From the NCBI RefSeq assembly GCF_040567655.1, contig NZ_JBEXAC010000001.1, positions 1,550,001-1,614,000 on the forward strand: DNA of 64,000 nt, in the 5' to 3' direction. Position numbers and translations under genes: made by a program. Shown here one piece after another: positions 9,601-17,571 of the stretch. The notes below the pieces were generated by a model, which was given only the letters and a program-made list of their open reading frames with translations, was not told where the DNA came from and did no database searches. This stretch comes from Chitinophaga sp. H8. Its GTDB lineage: Bacteria; Bacteroidota; Bacteroidia; Chitinophagales; Chitinophagaceae. Within the stretch, counting starts at the first letter, position 1. Each line of letters begins with the position of its first letter.

Positions 9601-11108
9601 CTTCGGTGGCCAAACTCACGGCCACGGGTAGTGGCAAGAAGATTGGCCCTTCCATTGTACTGCGTGTAATGGCTGGTGATACTATTCAACTCAGTGCAAA
9701 AGCATTTTATAAATCAGAGGGACCCGCCGCCCAAAAATCTCCACTCGCCATCACTGAGAGTATGGTGGCAGACCTGGTACAGGCCTTTGGTGGAAGTAGT
9801 CGTGAGAGTAGAAGTACGCATGGTGTGTCATCAGAAGATCAGCTAACGCCATTTAACAGTAACTTTTACAATAATGATTACCAGCGGCTGAAGGAGAAAG
9901 AACCTGATCAACCCGATGCCAACCGGCCCAAAGCTTATCTTAATTTTGTACTTTTCGACGATGATTTTAAATTAGTGGAAGAGAATAGTGGGGTGAAACA
10001 GGTGAAAGAGGAGCCCGATCAGCTACAGACGCTGGGGCAGGATAAAATGGTGATTCAGAAATCAGGTTTTCTGTATGCTTACACCAGTAATGAAAGTATA
10101 CAGCCGGTGTACTTTGATAACATTCTTCTGGGGGTTAATACCGGACCACTGTTGGAGGAAACGCATTATTATCCATTTGGATTGACTATGGCGGGGATTA
10201 GTTCGAACGCATTGAAGGGGACTAACTATCCTGAGAATCGAAAGAAATATAACGGAAATGAACTACAGTCGAAAGAGTTCAGTGATGGGAGTGGATTAGA
10301 GTGGTATGATTTTAATGCAAGGACTTATGATCAACAAATAGGACGGTTTATGCAAATAGACCCGCTTATTGAAAGTGGAGAGCAGGAAACAATTAGTCCT
10401 TATCACTTTGCTAAAAATAATCCGGTAAAGTATAATGACCCGGACGGCAAATGTCCAAACTGCCTCGTTGGTGGCATTGTTGGTTTTTTTGTTGATGCTG
10501 TATTACAAGTGTCGGTATCTGTATCAAGAACAATTGCAAAAGGGGATCCTGTAACCCCTGCTTCAATTTGGAATGACTTCAGCGGTGCCCAATCGGCCGC
10601 AGCAACGGCTGTGGGGGCTTTAACAAGTGGACTATCAGCAGTAGAACAAGTAGGAGTGTCTCTTGCGGTTAAAACAGTTGCGGCTCAGGGAGCTATCAGT
10701 ATTTGGAGGCAACAGGCCCAGAACGGATCTGTGAACCCAACTGAATTAGTCATTGATGCGTTGCCGATACCTGAGGGGCCGGCAAAAAAAATAGTAAATA
10801 CCCGCCCAGCAGAAAAAGCGGTAAGGCAGGCAGAAAATGCGCTGAATGCTACAACCAGTAGAATACCTCAACGGAAGATTAATGCTGTTAATCAGGCCAA
10901 AGCTACCTTAGAAAGGCAGGGCGAAATAAATACAGCTTATGATTTAACCGGAGAAGCAGCGAAAGGAGCTGCAGGCAGGACTGCTATTAATGAAACAAGG
11001 ATAGCAGCAGAGAATACTACTACCGAGGGAAGTGGTTCGATTCCATTGAATTCAGTACCCGCTCCTCCTGCTGATAATACAAGAATCGTGATTAAGCCAC
11101 CTTATTAA
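6633..11108 (+). CDS. RHS-repeat polymorphic toxin-type secreted protein
   Basis: A 1491-residue exported protein. After a signal peptide (to VVAQ, ~residue 26) comes a DUF6443-type module (INYIRTW.P.VPTADTAYV, STQYLDGLGRLVQTVSKG), then many YD repeats (YDANGNI, YDYDANGNLKYD, YNHMNLPDNI). The RHS-associated core runs at ~1175-1273: HYYPFGLTMAGI, RKKYNGNELQ, EWYDFNARTYDQQIGRFMQ, DPLIE, NPVKYNDPDGK. The ~218 residues after PDGK begin with a Gly/Ala-rich helical segment and end in a low-complexity Pro-rich tail; I recognise no nuclease or other toxin motif there. RHS proteins wrap a C-terminal toxin in a YD-repeat cocoon. The next gene is the likely immunity partner. Confidence 0.88.
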   Translation: MRKKNSTVIKITFSITLILTLNCVVAQIPGTTVRPTATPINAPGTYETTTINYIRTWAPAVPTADTAYVISPARVVAEVQQSTQYLDGLGRLVQTVSKGLSAGGNDLVVPVAYDFFGRQEAKYLPYTTTGVSDGSFKTAPFNAQAAFYQSQLPGERIYYNRIDYEASPLNRIIKNYAPGNSWAKNDPNGIEKGGNRPIETQYLVNKTSDSVRIWSLNIGDVKPVNSNGSVYDAGQLYKQTTIDEVGNQVIEYSDKNGRMVLKKVQFSVSPGSGHMGWLCSYYVYDELGLLRFVITPRAVEAIMVNNWSINDMIAGELCFIYRFDGRRRMIVKKVPGADSTEMVYDVRDRLAFIRDGNMKGKNWQATFYDSLNRPVMTALYKNATATRESLQTTMSGIAGSSSKNITYNFPAPADMLLDTYDGKPLYQATNSISLVSGFETGIGAETSLEINPAATSGSSIIAATVTPTNISVDSLTPLTYTYYDGYTFSGAQSYANGDITKPQADGSPSAESLPATSSTMVKGLVTGTKVRVLGTNQWLTTTNHYNDKGRLIQVQANNVNGGLDVTTNLYDFNGKVLSTYLRHKNLRSSLSPQTTVLTMLHYDAAGRLTSVKKRLNDASPLLDKTIVANTYNELGQMKTKRLGVTPTGQLETLTYDYNIQGWLTGMNKAFASTPGSISNWFGQTLAYDSGFTVLQYNGNIAGSTWKSRSDGISRAYGYGYDKVNRLLAANFKQQNNNSPNWTSDQKDFSVSNLNYDANGNIQTMNQMGMVGVGAPRPIDKLVYTYGKSGNAYTNKLSAVVDTCNTAGAKLGDFINGTNSGDDYDYDANGNLKYDLNKNITTITYNHMNLPDNIVITGKGSIKYLYDARGTKLRKVITDNTATPAKTTTTDYIGGMVYQNDTLQFVGHEEGRIRPVFKTGRDPQYPFDYFVKDHLGNIRMVLTDKPDSTFYAATMEKPAAAMETAMFSNIDNTRADKPVGYPADESAGKNASVAKLTATGSGKKIGPSIVLRVMAGDTIQLSAKAFYKSEGPAAQKSPLAITESMVADLVQAFGGSSRESRSTHGVSSEDQLTPFNSNFYNNDYQRLKEKEPDQPDANRPKAYLNFVLFDDDFKLVEENSGVKQVKEEPDQLQTLGQDKMVIQKSGFLYAYTSNESIQPVYFDNILLGVNTGPLLEETHYYPFGLTMAGISSNALKGTNYPENRKKYNGNELQSKEFSDGSGLEWYDFNARTYDQQIGRFMQIDPLIESGEQETISPYHFAKNNPVKYNDPDGKCPNCLVGGIVGFFVDAVLQVSVSVSRTIAKGDPVTPASIWNDFSGAQSAAATAVGALTSGLSAVEQVGVSLAVKTVAAQGAISIWRQQAQNGSVNPTELVIDALPIPEGPAKKIVNTRPAEKAVRQAENALNATTSRIPQRKINAVNQAKATLERQGEINTAYDLTGEAAKGAAGRTAINETRIAAENTTTEGSGSIPLNSVPAPPADNTRIVIKPPY

Positions 11109-11127
11109 AATCCATTAGAGCAATAGC

Positions 11128-11553
11128 ATGTCCAGACATTTAATTTTAACACTGATTCTTCTTGGGATATCCATTCTTCTCTTTGCATTGAGCTACGGGA
11201 AATATCAGCTCCGTATCGAGACGGTGAAGGAGGAGAATCTGATTGATGTCACCATAACAGATGTTGACTGTTATGTGACGAAGAGCTTTAGCTCTCTGTC
11301 ATTTAAGCATAATGGAACTGGTCACAGAGTAAATATGGCCCATAACCGTTGTGGACAATATAAAAAAGGAGAACAGATAAAAGTGTACTATAATCCCCAA
11401 AGTGACTGGTGGCTATTACCTGATGATGGAAGAGAGGAGGAAGAGCTCATGGGAGTGTATGGTTCTATATTAATGTTCATTGTTGTGTTAATATACATGT
11501 TTCGGATGATCTACTTAAAGAAATATTCTACAAAACAAAAAAATCGCAGGTAG
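11128..11553 (+). CDS. Two-TM DUF3592-like protein, candidate immunity protein
   Basis: A 141-residue membrane protein with one TM segment at ~6-24, an exposed domain of about 80 residues, a second TM at ~109-129 and a basic tail (LKKYSTKQKNRR). The exposed domain carries YKKGEQIKVYYNPQSD, matching the V-x-YYNP signature of DUF3592 proteins. It starts 19 bp after the RHS protein and on the same strand, the position expected for an immunity gene. Two conserved-looking Cys residues (Cys49, Cys75) could form a disulfide if the loop faces the periplasm. Its immunity role is inferred from position only. Confidence 0.7.
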   Translation: MSRHLILTLILLGISILLFALSYGKYQLRIETVKEENLIDVTITDVDCYVTKSFSSLSFKHNGTGHRVNMAHNRCGQYKKGEQIKVYYNPQSDWWLLPDDGREEEELMGVYGSILMFIVVLIYMFRMIYLKKYSTKQKNRR

Positions 11554-12187
11554 AGGAATAAGAAAAGAATGCCCGTTCATGCATATTTAGGGGGTGTAAA
11601 ATAAACTGTGTTAACTTGTAATTTATAACCGTAATTTCAGACGATCACCAAATATAATCGATAACCGGGGCATAGTCAGGCTCCGATTTTGGGGTTGTAT
11701 CTCCTTCCTTTGGTTGTTTTTTATACTTTTTTGTGAAGGATGTTTTCAAAAGTTTTTAGGTTTTTTTTGCTGTCTATCTAACCAAAATATAAGGCTATAT
11801 CAGCGGCATCATTCTTGGGAAGAGAAGGCTTTCCGGATAATTGAGTATAGAAAACTATTACGCTGATAGGGACTATTTGTTTTTCAGTTGATTCAATCGC
11901 CTCAAATCTTCTAGTAAAGAGTTAATTGTATTGATCAGCAGCTGAGGATCGGGCAAAGAGGCACAAAGACCATTCAGTTCACACAAATGCCCCGATGCCT
12001 TAATTATATCCTGAGATGCTGTAAAATAAACCGGAGGTGAATCGGGCAAATTATTATGGGGTGCATTTCTATATAGGCCATTATATTAACTTTTTGACAA
12101 TTTCAGTAACAATCCCAACAGCTATATCCGCAACTTTTCTTAAATCTGCCTACAATCTTAATCCGCCCATGCATTGGCAAAGATGCT
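11554..12187. other. Gene-poor stretch after the RHS locus
   Basis: About 630 bases with no intact gene. It is AT-rich, contains homopolymer T and A runs, and from 11873 to 12085 holds the decayed coding fragment listed separately. Such debris is common at the end of polymorphic toxin loci. Confidence 0.5.
11873..12085 (-). pseudogene. Possible Fic-family N-terminal fragment (decayed)
   Basis: A 71-codon open stretch without a usable start codon reads NNLPDSPPVYFTASQDIIKA then HLCELNGLCASLPDPQLLIN and TINSLLEDLRRLNQLKNK before a stop. The order N-LP-x-x-PP, A-x-x-L-x-ELNG, LP-(D/N)-P-x-LLINTI resembles the start of Bacteroidetes Fic proteins (Fic_N), after which the similarity ends. No HPFxxGNG catalytic motif follows. 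I treat it as a remnant. The match is by eye and could be coincidental. Confidence 0.3.
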
Positions 12188-12232
12188 ATGTTTAAGTACC
12201 TTCCATGTTTGAACAAAGATATTTTCTTGATC

Positions 12233-14152
12233 ATGGATGTTGCCATATTAACCCGAACCAGGCGAAATAAGATGTTAGTGCTTCTTTTTGTTGGACTGCT
12301 AGCGGTTTCCTGTCGCTGCCTGGCTCAAAATGGAACCACTTTTACAGGTTATGGAACGGTACCCGTCAAAACCCCCGATTCCCTTTTGCAGAGCATATAT
12401 CTTGCCACCGATATCAAAGCGAAAATACAGGCCTTACAGCCTCTTTTGGCTTTCCATGCAACCCATGGCACCACGGATTCCGTGATCATGTATGCACAAC
12501 AGCTTATTGGCAGTCTGAACCAAAGTGATTTTCCAGCTGTTGATAAAGATTCCTCCCTCGTCTCCCTTTATCTTACACTGGCCAATGCTTACAGTAATGG
12601 AGGGCTGTACGACGAAGCTTTGCGTTATTACATTCAGGGCATCAGTATTGCGGAATCTCTCGACAACAAAATCGCCATTAATGACAACAAAATGGGGATA
12701 GCCAACGTATATGCTGCCCGCAACGAAAATGACAAAGCTATAGCTGTATATAATGACCTGTTGAATACGGACCAGGACGAACGACTGAGACATTTGGTGT
12801 ATGAGCGGCTGGGTATTATTTTTCTCGAACAGAAAGACCTGCCTCAGGCGAAACAATACACTGAAAAAGCACTGGCTTATTTCCAACAACAGCACCAGGA
12901 GAAAAAAGAACTGCAGACGAAACTCACACTCGGTATCATCGCGGAATTAAACCAGCAGGTTGAGGAGGCATATACTATTTACAATGAAGTGAAAAACAAT
13001 GCGGAGCAGCATCAGTTTTTTGACCTGTATATCAATGCAGGACAGCGGATGGGCGACCTGCTGATTGGCCGGAAGGATTATGATAATGCAAAAGTTTTGC
13101 TGTCCCTCGTATACACTAACGCGCTGCAATGGAACGACCTGGAAGCACAGCTGAAAGTGCTGAACAGTCTTCGTAACCTGCACGCGGTAACAGGCGATTA
13201 TAAAAATGCTTATGCACTCATGACACAATACATGGGTATTTCCAGAGACGTGCTGAACAGACAGAATAAAAAAGAGATCAACGAACTCGAAATAAAATAC
13301 CAAACGGCCCAGAAGGAAAAGGAAATACTGAATAAAGAGAACCAATTAAATCATCAAGAAACGGTGAAATACAGTCTGCTGATCGGGTTCCTTATCATCC
13401 TGCTGCCAATCATAGGTTTGCTGTATATGTATTATCAGAAATTGCAGGCTCAAAGCAAACTAAATGCTACTATGGAAGAAATGAACCGGCAAAAAATCGC
13501 AACGCTGCTGAAAGATAAAGAACTGGAGCTGCTTAAAGCCTCTGTTAGCGGCCAGGAAAAAGAGCGGCAACGGATTGCGGGTGAACTTCACGACAGCATC
13601 GGTGGCAACCTCGCCGCTATCAAACTCCAACTCTCTAACCAGGTCGGCGTGAACAGGTTGGAAACGATTATCCGGCAGGTAGACGATACTTACCACCAAG
13701 TACGTGATCTTTCCCATGATCTTGTTCCGCAAAAATTCAGCAACATAGGCTTTACAGAGCTCATTTCAGGCTATATAAGGCAATTTAACACGCCTGGTAA
13801 TGCCATCATCACTTTCCATGCCTTTCCTGGTGAAGAAATTGACCGAATTGGTACTTCACTGAAAGTGGAGATCTATAAAATTATCCAGGAATTGATCACC
13901 AACGCCCAGAAACACGGCCAGGCTTCAAAAGTTGAAATACAACTGACCCGGCTGGATGACATGCTAAAGTTGCAGTTTGAAGATGATGGCAAGGGGTTTT
14001 CTATGGAAACAGTGAAATTTGGCATCGGATTTCAGAATATTCATGAGCGGTTGAAATTATTCGATGGCATATGTATCATCAACTCTTTCCCTTCGAAAGG
14101 CACGGTAATTGACATAGAAATACCCTTAAATCAGAAATATTATGAAGCATAA
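12233..14152 (+). CDS. TPR-containing sensor histidine kinase (HisKA_3/NarX type)
   Basis: A 639-residue sensor kinase. A hydrophobic export segment (MLVLLFVGLLAVSCRCLAQ) is followed by TPR-like helical pairs at ~50-330, predicted to be periplasmic (YDEALRYYIQG, NDKAIAVYNDLL, LPQAKQYTEKALAYF), a coiled coil, a TM segment at ~380-403, another coiled coil, and the kinase domain. The phosphoacceptor is His453 in ERQRIAGELHDSIGG, and ATP-binding boxes are NAQKHG, DDGKGF and GIGFQNIHERL. ATG at 12233 is preferred over 12188 because it shortens the n-region, though 12272 would also give a clean signal peptide. The stop overlaps the regulator start by 11 bp, marking a two-component pair. The stimulus is unknown. 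Confidence 0.88.
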   Translation: MDVAILTRTRRNKMLVLLFVGLLAVSCRCLAQNGTTFTGYGTVPVKTPDSLLQSIYLATDIKAKIQALQPLLAFHATHGTTDSVIMYAQQLIGSLNQSDFPAVDKDSSLVSLYLTLANAYSNGGLYDEALRYYIQGISIAESLDNKIAINDNKMGIANVYAARNENDKAIAVYNDLLNTDQDERLRHLVYERLGIIFLEQKDLPQAKQYTEKALAYFQQQHQEKKELQTKLTLGIIAELNQQVEEAYTIYNEVKNNAEQHQFFDLYINAGQRMGDLLIGRKDYDNAKVLLSLVYTNALQWNDLEAQLKVLNSLRNLHAVTGDYKNAYALMTQYMGISRDVLNRQNKKEINELEIKYQTAQKEKEILNKENQLNHQETVKYSLLIGFLIILLPIIGLLYMYYQKLQAQSKLNATMEEMNRQKIATLLKDKELELLKASVSGQEKERQRIAGELHDSIGGNLAAIKLQLSNQVGVNRLETIIRQVDDTYHQVRDLSHDLVPQKFSNIGFTELISGYIRQFNTPGNAIITFHAFPGEEIDRIGTSLKVEIYKIIQELITNAQKHGQASKVEIQLTRLDDMLKLQFEDDGKGFSMETVKFGIGFQNIHERLKLFDGICIINSFPSKGTVIDIEIPLNQKYYEA

Positions 14153-14783
14153 TATTATTCTTGCAGACGATCATAAATTGTTCCTGGAAGGTGTTGTCAG
14201 GCTGATAGCACAAGACAAGGATCTCCACGTACTCTATTATGCTCATAATGGTAAACTGGTCATGAACTATCTCGATCAGCACCCGGGTGAGCAGGTTGAT
14301 CTTGTTATCACCGACATCAGTATGCCGGATATGGACGGCATCACGCTGAATAATTATATCAAGGAAAAAAGACCAGAGATCAGCACCCTGGTGGTAAGTA
14401 TGCATACCGACAGTAATATGATTGATGCGCTTATTCAAAATAATGTAGACGGTTTTTTATCGAAAAACGCGGATTCAGACGAATTACTGGAAGCCGTAAA
14501 AATGATCCTCAAAGGGGGGAAATACTTTTCAGAGGCCGTGAAACAGGAATATCTCAAAAGCGTTTTTAACAAAGAAAAAGAAACCCTTGAAATGCTTACT
14601 TCCCGCGAAAAGGATGTATTGAAACTGATTGCGGAAGAATACACCACCCAGGAAATCGCCGACAAGCTCTTTCTTAGCAAACATACTATTGAAAGTTACC
14701 GTAAAACCCTCATCCTAAAGTTAAAAGTGCGCAACCTGGCGGGTCTCACCAGGTACGCAGTCAAATTAGGTCTCCTCAGCTAA
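14142..14783 (+). CDS. NarL/FixJ-family response regulator
   Basis: A 213-residue regulator. The receiver domain (1-~125) has the acidic pair ADDH, phosphoacceptor Asp58 in VITDISMPDMDG, a Ser/Thr at VVSMHTD and Lys at LSKNA. The LuxR-type helix-turn-helix occupies ~147-213 (LTSREKDVLKLIAEEYTTQE then IADKLFLSKHTIESYRKTL). It overlaps the histidine kinase gene by 11 bp, so the two are translationally coupled and form a phosphorelay. A likely target is the gene just downstream, which has its own promoter. Confidence 0.92.
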   Translation: MKHNIILADDHKLFLEGVVRLIAQDKDLHVLYYAHNGKLVMNYLDQHPGEQVDLVITDISMPDMDGITLNNYIKEKRPEISTLVVSMHTDSNMIDALIQNNVDGFLSKNADSDELLEAVKMILKGGKYFSEAVKQEYLKSVFNKEKETLEMLTSREKDVLKLIAEEYTTQEIADKLFLSKHTIESYRKTLILKLKVRNLAGLTRYAVKLGLLS

Positions 14784-14823
14784 CCCCCTGAAAACAGGGT
14801 ATTGAATTTCACTGAATACGATG

Positions 14824-14854
14824 TTGTTGCTCCCATCGTACCAGGTTACTTTTG
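14824..14854 (+). promoter_or_regulatory. Bacteroidetes-type promoter for the small membrane protein
   Basis: TTG occurs at 14824-14826 (and again at 14827-14829) and TACTTTTG at 14847-14854, giving 17-20 bp spacing. It lies about 55 bp before the chosen start at 14910 and argues against the longer frame from 14802, which would begin upstream of the promoter. Confidence 0.55.
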
Positions 14855-14909
14855 TTGCATAATAAAACAATTGATATCTAAGAATTCTGTAACTAAAAAA
14901 TGTAACATT

Positions 14910-15335
14910 ATGATCTACGGAATAACATTAATCCTGCTGAGCATCATTGCGGTTCCCTCCCTGATTTTATCTAAAAAACCTAATGCAAAAGAGTTGCTGG
15001 AAAAGGTGGAGCCCTACCAGGGATGGATCGGAATGATTTTCTGTTGCTGGGGCATATGGGGGATTGTAACCGCCGTTTTAAACATTAGCTGGCTTACCTC
15101 GGCGTCTATCTGGTGGACCACATTAACCGTAGGCAGTTTTGTAGAAGCATGCCTTGGTTTCTTACTCGGATTCCCGCTTATCAACAAGTTCTTCCTCTCT
15201 GGCAATGAAAAGGCAAGGGAAAAGGCCGTGCGTATCCGGGCACAATTAGCCCCCAAACAGGGTAAACTAGGTATACTGGGCATCATAGTTGGCGCATGGA
15301 TGATCGTTGCGTCCTTCCTCTTTACGATTGCCTAA
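14910..15335 (+). CDS. Small four-TM inner-membrane protein
   Basis: A 141-residue hydrophobic protein starting [15 protein letters not shown]. Segments at ~3-20, 38-60, 70-90 and 118-138 are predicted to span the membrane, with a positively charged loop ([21 protein letters not shown]) that should be cytoplasmic. I do not recognise the family. It stands between a two-component pair and a SIMPL-domain protein and has its own promoter, so it may be an envelope-stress target of the upstream regulator; that is inference. Confidence 0.75.
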   Translation: MIYGITLILLSIIAVPSLILSKKPNAKELLEKVEPYQGWIGMIFCCWGIWGIVTAVLNISWLTSASIWWTTLTVGSFVEACLGFLLGFPLINKFFLSGNEKAREKAVRIRAQLAPKQGKLGILGIIVGAWMIVASFLFTIA

Positions 15336-15366
15336 TATTATTCTTTTACAACTCAACTTTTAACCG

Positions 15367-15978
15367 ATGAAAAAAATAATACTGGCCGTCATCATATTGG
15401 TGTCGGCATTGGGAAGCCATGCCCAGGAACAACAAACCCGCTCTATTCAGGTGAGTGGCATCGCCAAAATAAACCGCGAGGTGGAAGCTTACCTGATAGA
15501 TTTTGCTATAGCGACGGAGTATGGAGAATCAGAAAGCAAAAAGTCCTTCGATGACCTGAAAAAGAACTTTTTCGCAAAGGCAAAGGAAGCTGGTCTGGAT
15601 GAAAGCCAGTTTAAAGAAGATAAAATGGGTTATCAGGCATTACAACTATACAGGGAAGGCAGTTTATTCACTTTTAAAGCCCATTCCCGGGATGAATTGC
15701 TGAAGGCCGCCAGCCTGGCGAACGGTAACATCATTAGCATTACTAGTACACGGGTAAAGTTCAAACCTATTGTGAAAGATGAAAAACAATTTGAGGCCGC
15801 ATTTCTAAATAGCAGGGATAAAGCTGCCATCATTGCAAAAGCAATCAATAAAAAGTTGGGCGCCGTGTTAATGGTTACGGATTTTACCCCCCAGGAATCC
15901 AAGGTGGAAGAGAGCTTTTACTTTAAACAAGTCGAGGATCAATACATCTCTCTGTTGATTAATTTCGCGATTGAATAG
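15367..15978 (+). CDS. SIMPL (DUF541) domain periplasmic protein
   Basis: A 203-residue exported protein with signal peptide MKKIILAVIILVSALGSHAQ. The remainder matches the SIMPL/DUF541 pattern: an opening strand IQVSGIAKINREVEAYLIDF, then alternating strands and helices, with a partial internal repeat near FEAAFLNSRDKAAIIAKAIN and closing strand LGAVLMVTDF. Family members (for example YggE-like proteins) act in envelope oxidative or stress tolerance through an unknown mechanism. It starts 31 bp after the four-TM protein and is probably co-transcribed. Confidence 0.8.
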   Translation: MKKIILAVIILVSALGSHAQEQQTRSIQVSGIAKINREVEAYLIDFAIATEYGESESKKSFDDLKKNFFAKAKEAGLDESQFKEDKMGYQALQLYREGSLFTFKAHSRDELLKAASLANGNIISITSTRVKFKPIVKDEKQFEAAFLNSRDKAAIIAKAINKKLGAVLMVTDFTPQESKVEESFYFKQVEDQYISLLINFAIE

Positions 15979-16167
15979 CCGGCCTCTCATCCATTTTTGA
16001 CCTGGAAGGTTATTGGTTGTTGACCTGTTTTTTACCATAAGTCTCACTGGAAAACTACGAAGCTCTCGCTGGTCGAGGGCTTTGTTCTCTTTAATAAAGC
16101 GTGTCCGGACACAGTACTGAATTGATCATGCTTTCCCTGAGTGCTACAGGAAGTCGTACTAAATTTA

Positions 16168-16735
16168 TTACTTACCCTGTATTAGATTTGAAATGAGTTC
16201 ATTTTTTAAATCAGTTACTCTTTCCTGGCCACTGCTGTCATTTACCAATATGATAATGGCGGCGTGGTGATCAGGATAGAGGTAGCATAGCGAGCTGAAG
16301 CCTGCTCCATCCCTGCCTGTATGCATAATAAAAGGTAAGCCGTTGTCTTCTTTAGCCATCATCCAGCTCAATCCCAAACTCATGCCGTCAGGTTTGGTAA
16401 ACGTGATTTTATGACTTAGGTGAATGGCAGCATTTTTTTTCGTTAAGGTTAGCCGCAGCATATCTAAGCATATCTGCCGGTGTCGAAAACATGGAAGGTG
16501 CTGCCCTGAAACCATCATCAGGGATAAAAGTCAATACTTTGCCATGCTCATCATGGCCGGCAATAAGCTGCTTTTCTTCTTTTGCATCCAGCTGGGGTTT
16601 GGTGTTTACTATTCCTATCTGCTTTTTCAGGAACGAAGTTACCAGCTGATTGTAAGGTCTTTGATAAACTCGTTATAAAATGGCAATAAGTACCATCATG
16701 GCATTCCCATTATAACGGTATTTCAAGTGGCGTTT
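16168..16735 (-). pseudogene. Broken serine hydrolase (beta-lactamase/PBP-like), C-terminal half only
   Basis: Translation in successive minus-strand frames gives KYRYNGNAMMVLIAI, FYNEFIKDLTIS, QLVTSFLKKQIGIVNTKPQL, PSMFSTPADMLRYAAANLNE and, in another frame, the stretch with GLSWMM, PFIMHTGRDGAGFSS and IIILVNDSS. This is the YxN-to-HTG half of a class C-type serine hydrolase; HTGRDGAGF is the third catalytic motif. At least two frame changes are needed, one at an A8 run near 16430-16440, plus an in-frame stop after LIAIL. The SxxK half is missing altogether. An intact relative is encoded at 32984-34549. Confidence 0.75.
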
Positions 16736-16782
16736 TTAATGGGTTGTTGCTCTTAACTACTGATTTAGATGCTTTATTCATG

Positions 16783-17298
16783 CTAAACGCCTGATGCTAC
16801 CACATACCGGAAGTTATAAAAAGGCATAAGGGTGTTTTCGAGTCCATCGGGCACCTGTTTGCCGGTGGTATTGGATGTCCAGTAGTAATGAATAGTAAGC
16901 GTTCCCTGGCGGTATTCGTAGGCGAAATTATGCACCACATCCGATGGCGATGCAGCCTGAAACGAAAGTGGCAGCGGCATCCAGTTGTGTACGCCTTTCG
17001 GGATCATATATACCATTACCAGTCCGTTATCAATGACTTCTTTTGTGATCTCCGGAGCTTCTATGGTGATGTATTTGCTGAAATGTAGCTTCACCTGGTT
17101 GTTACCATAATCCAGAGCGTAATGGCCGGGGTATTTCCAGGTGGATGCCATGGTCATGAATTTCTTTGCTGTGACATTGGCATTTCCGTTATTACCATCT
17201 TTTCCGTCTTTTCCTGCCGGACCAACAGGGCCTTCTTTCCTACAGGCACATAAGGTAATCAGAAGGGCTGAGGTAAGCAATACAAACGTATTTTTCAT
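16783..17298 (-). CDS. Lipoprotein with short collagen-like Gly-X-Y repeat
   Basis: A 171-residue predicted lipoprotein. The signal peptide ends in a lipobox LCAC with Cys19 as the lipidated residue. Directly after it are six Gly-X-Y triplets (GPVGPAGKDGKDGNNGNA), a collagen-like stalk, then a beta-rich domain with many aromatic residues (ASTWKYPGHYALDYG, YRQGTLTIHYYWTS). Similar Bacteroidetes proteins carry collagen-like stalks just after the lipidation site, displaying a domain away from the membrane. I do not recognise the C-terminal domain. It is preceded by a broken hydrolase on the same strand. Confidence 0.8.
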   Translation of the reverse strand: MKNTFVLLTSALLITLCACRKEGPVGPAGKDGKDGNNGNANVTAKKFMTMASTWKYPGHYALDYGNNQVKLHFSKYITIEAPEITKEVIDNGLVMVYMIPKGVHNWMPLPLSFQAASPSDVVHNFAYEYRQGTLTIHYYWTSNTTGKQVPDGLENTLMPFYNFRYVVASGV

Positions 17299-17430
17299 AA
17301 CTATTGAGGGGTTTTATGGAGTGATTTTCTGGACGCAAGCTAGGGATGCCAAACGGTTGTGAAGGATGGGAATTAACGGATGAAGGGTTTTAGTTTATGA
17401 AAGATGTATATGACTGATTAATTGACATAT

Positions 17431-17490
17431 AAAAAGAGACCGGTCTTTTGTAATGCCCCCCAAAGTTGGACACTTTTGGGGGCATTTTTA
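17431..17490 (-). terminator. Two consecutive hairpins after the S41 peptidase
   Basis: One hairpin pairs AATGCCCCC (17453 on) with GGGGGCATT (to 17486) around a short loop; the next is AGACCGGTCT (17436-17445) with T5 following on the minus strand. Both lie downstream of the peptidase gene that ends at 17572. The first also resembles the paired ends seen at some Bacteroidetes IS elements (TGTCCAAC next to a G5 run), but no transposase is near. Confidence 0.6.
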
Positions 17491-17571
17491 TGGGTAGACA
17501 AGTTAAATGTAGTTCCAGGAAAAAACTATCGATAGTCTTGTCCATCAATCTTTCATAACGCTTCTGCGATT

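Noticed and set aside
16101..16112. 12-bp perfect palindrome GTGTCCGGACAC
   Set aside because: Isolated, with no partner copy or gene start at a sensible distance; too short to interpret.
17453..17490. Insertion-sequence end (TGTCCAAC next to a G5 run)
   Set aside because: Only one inverted pair, no transposase and no target duplication; better explained as a terminator.
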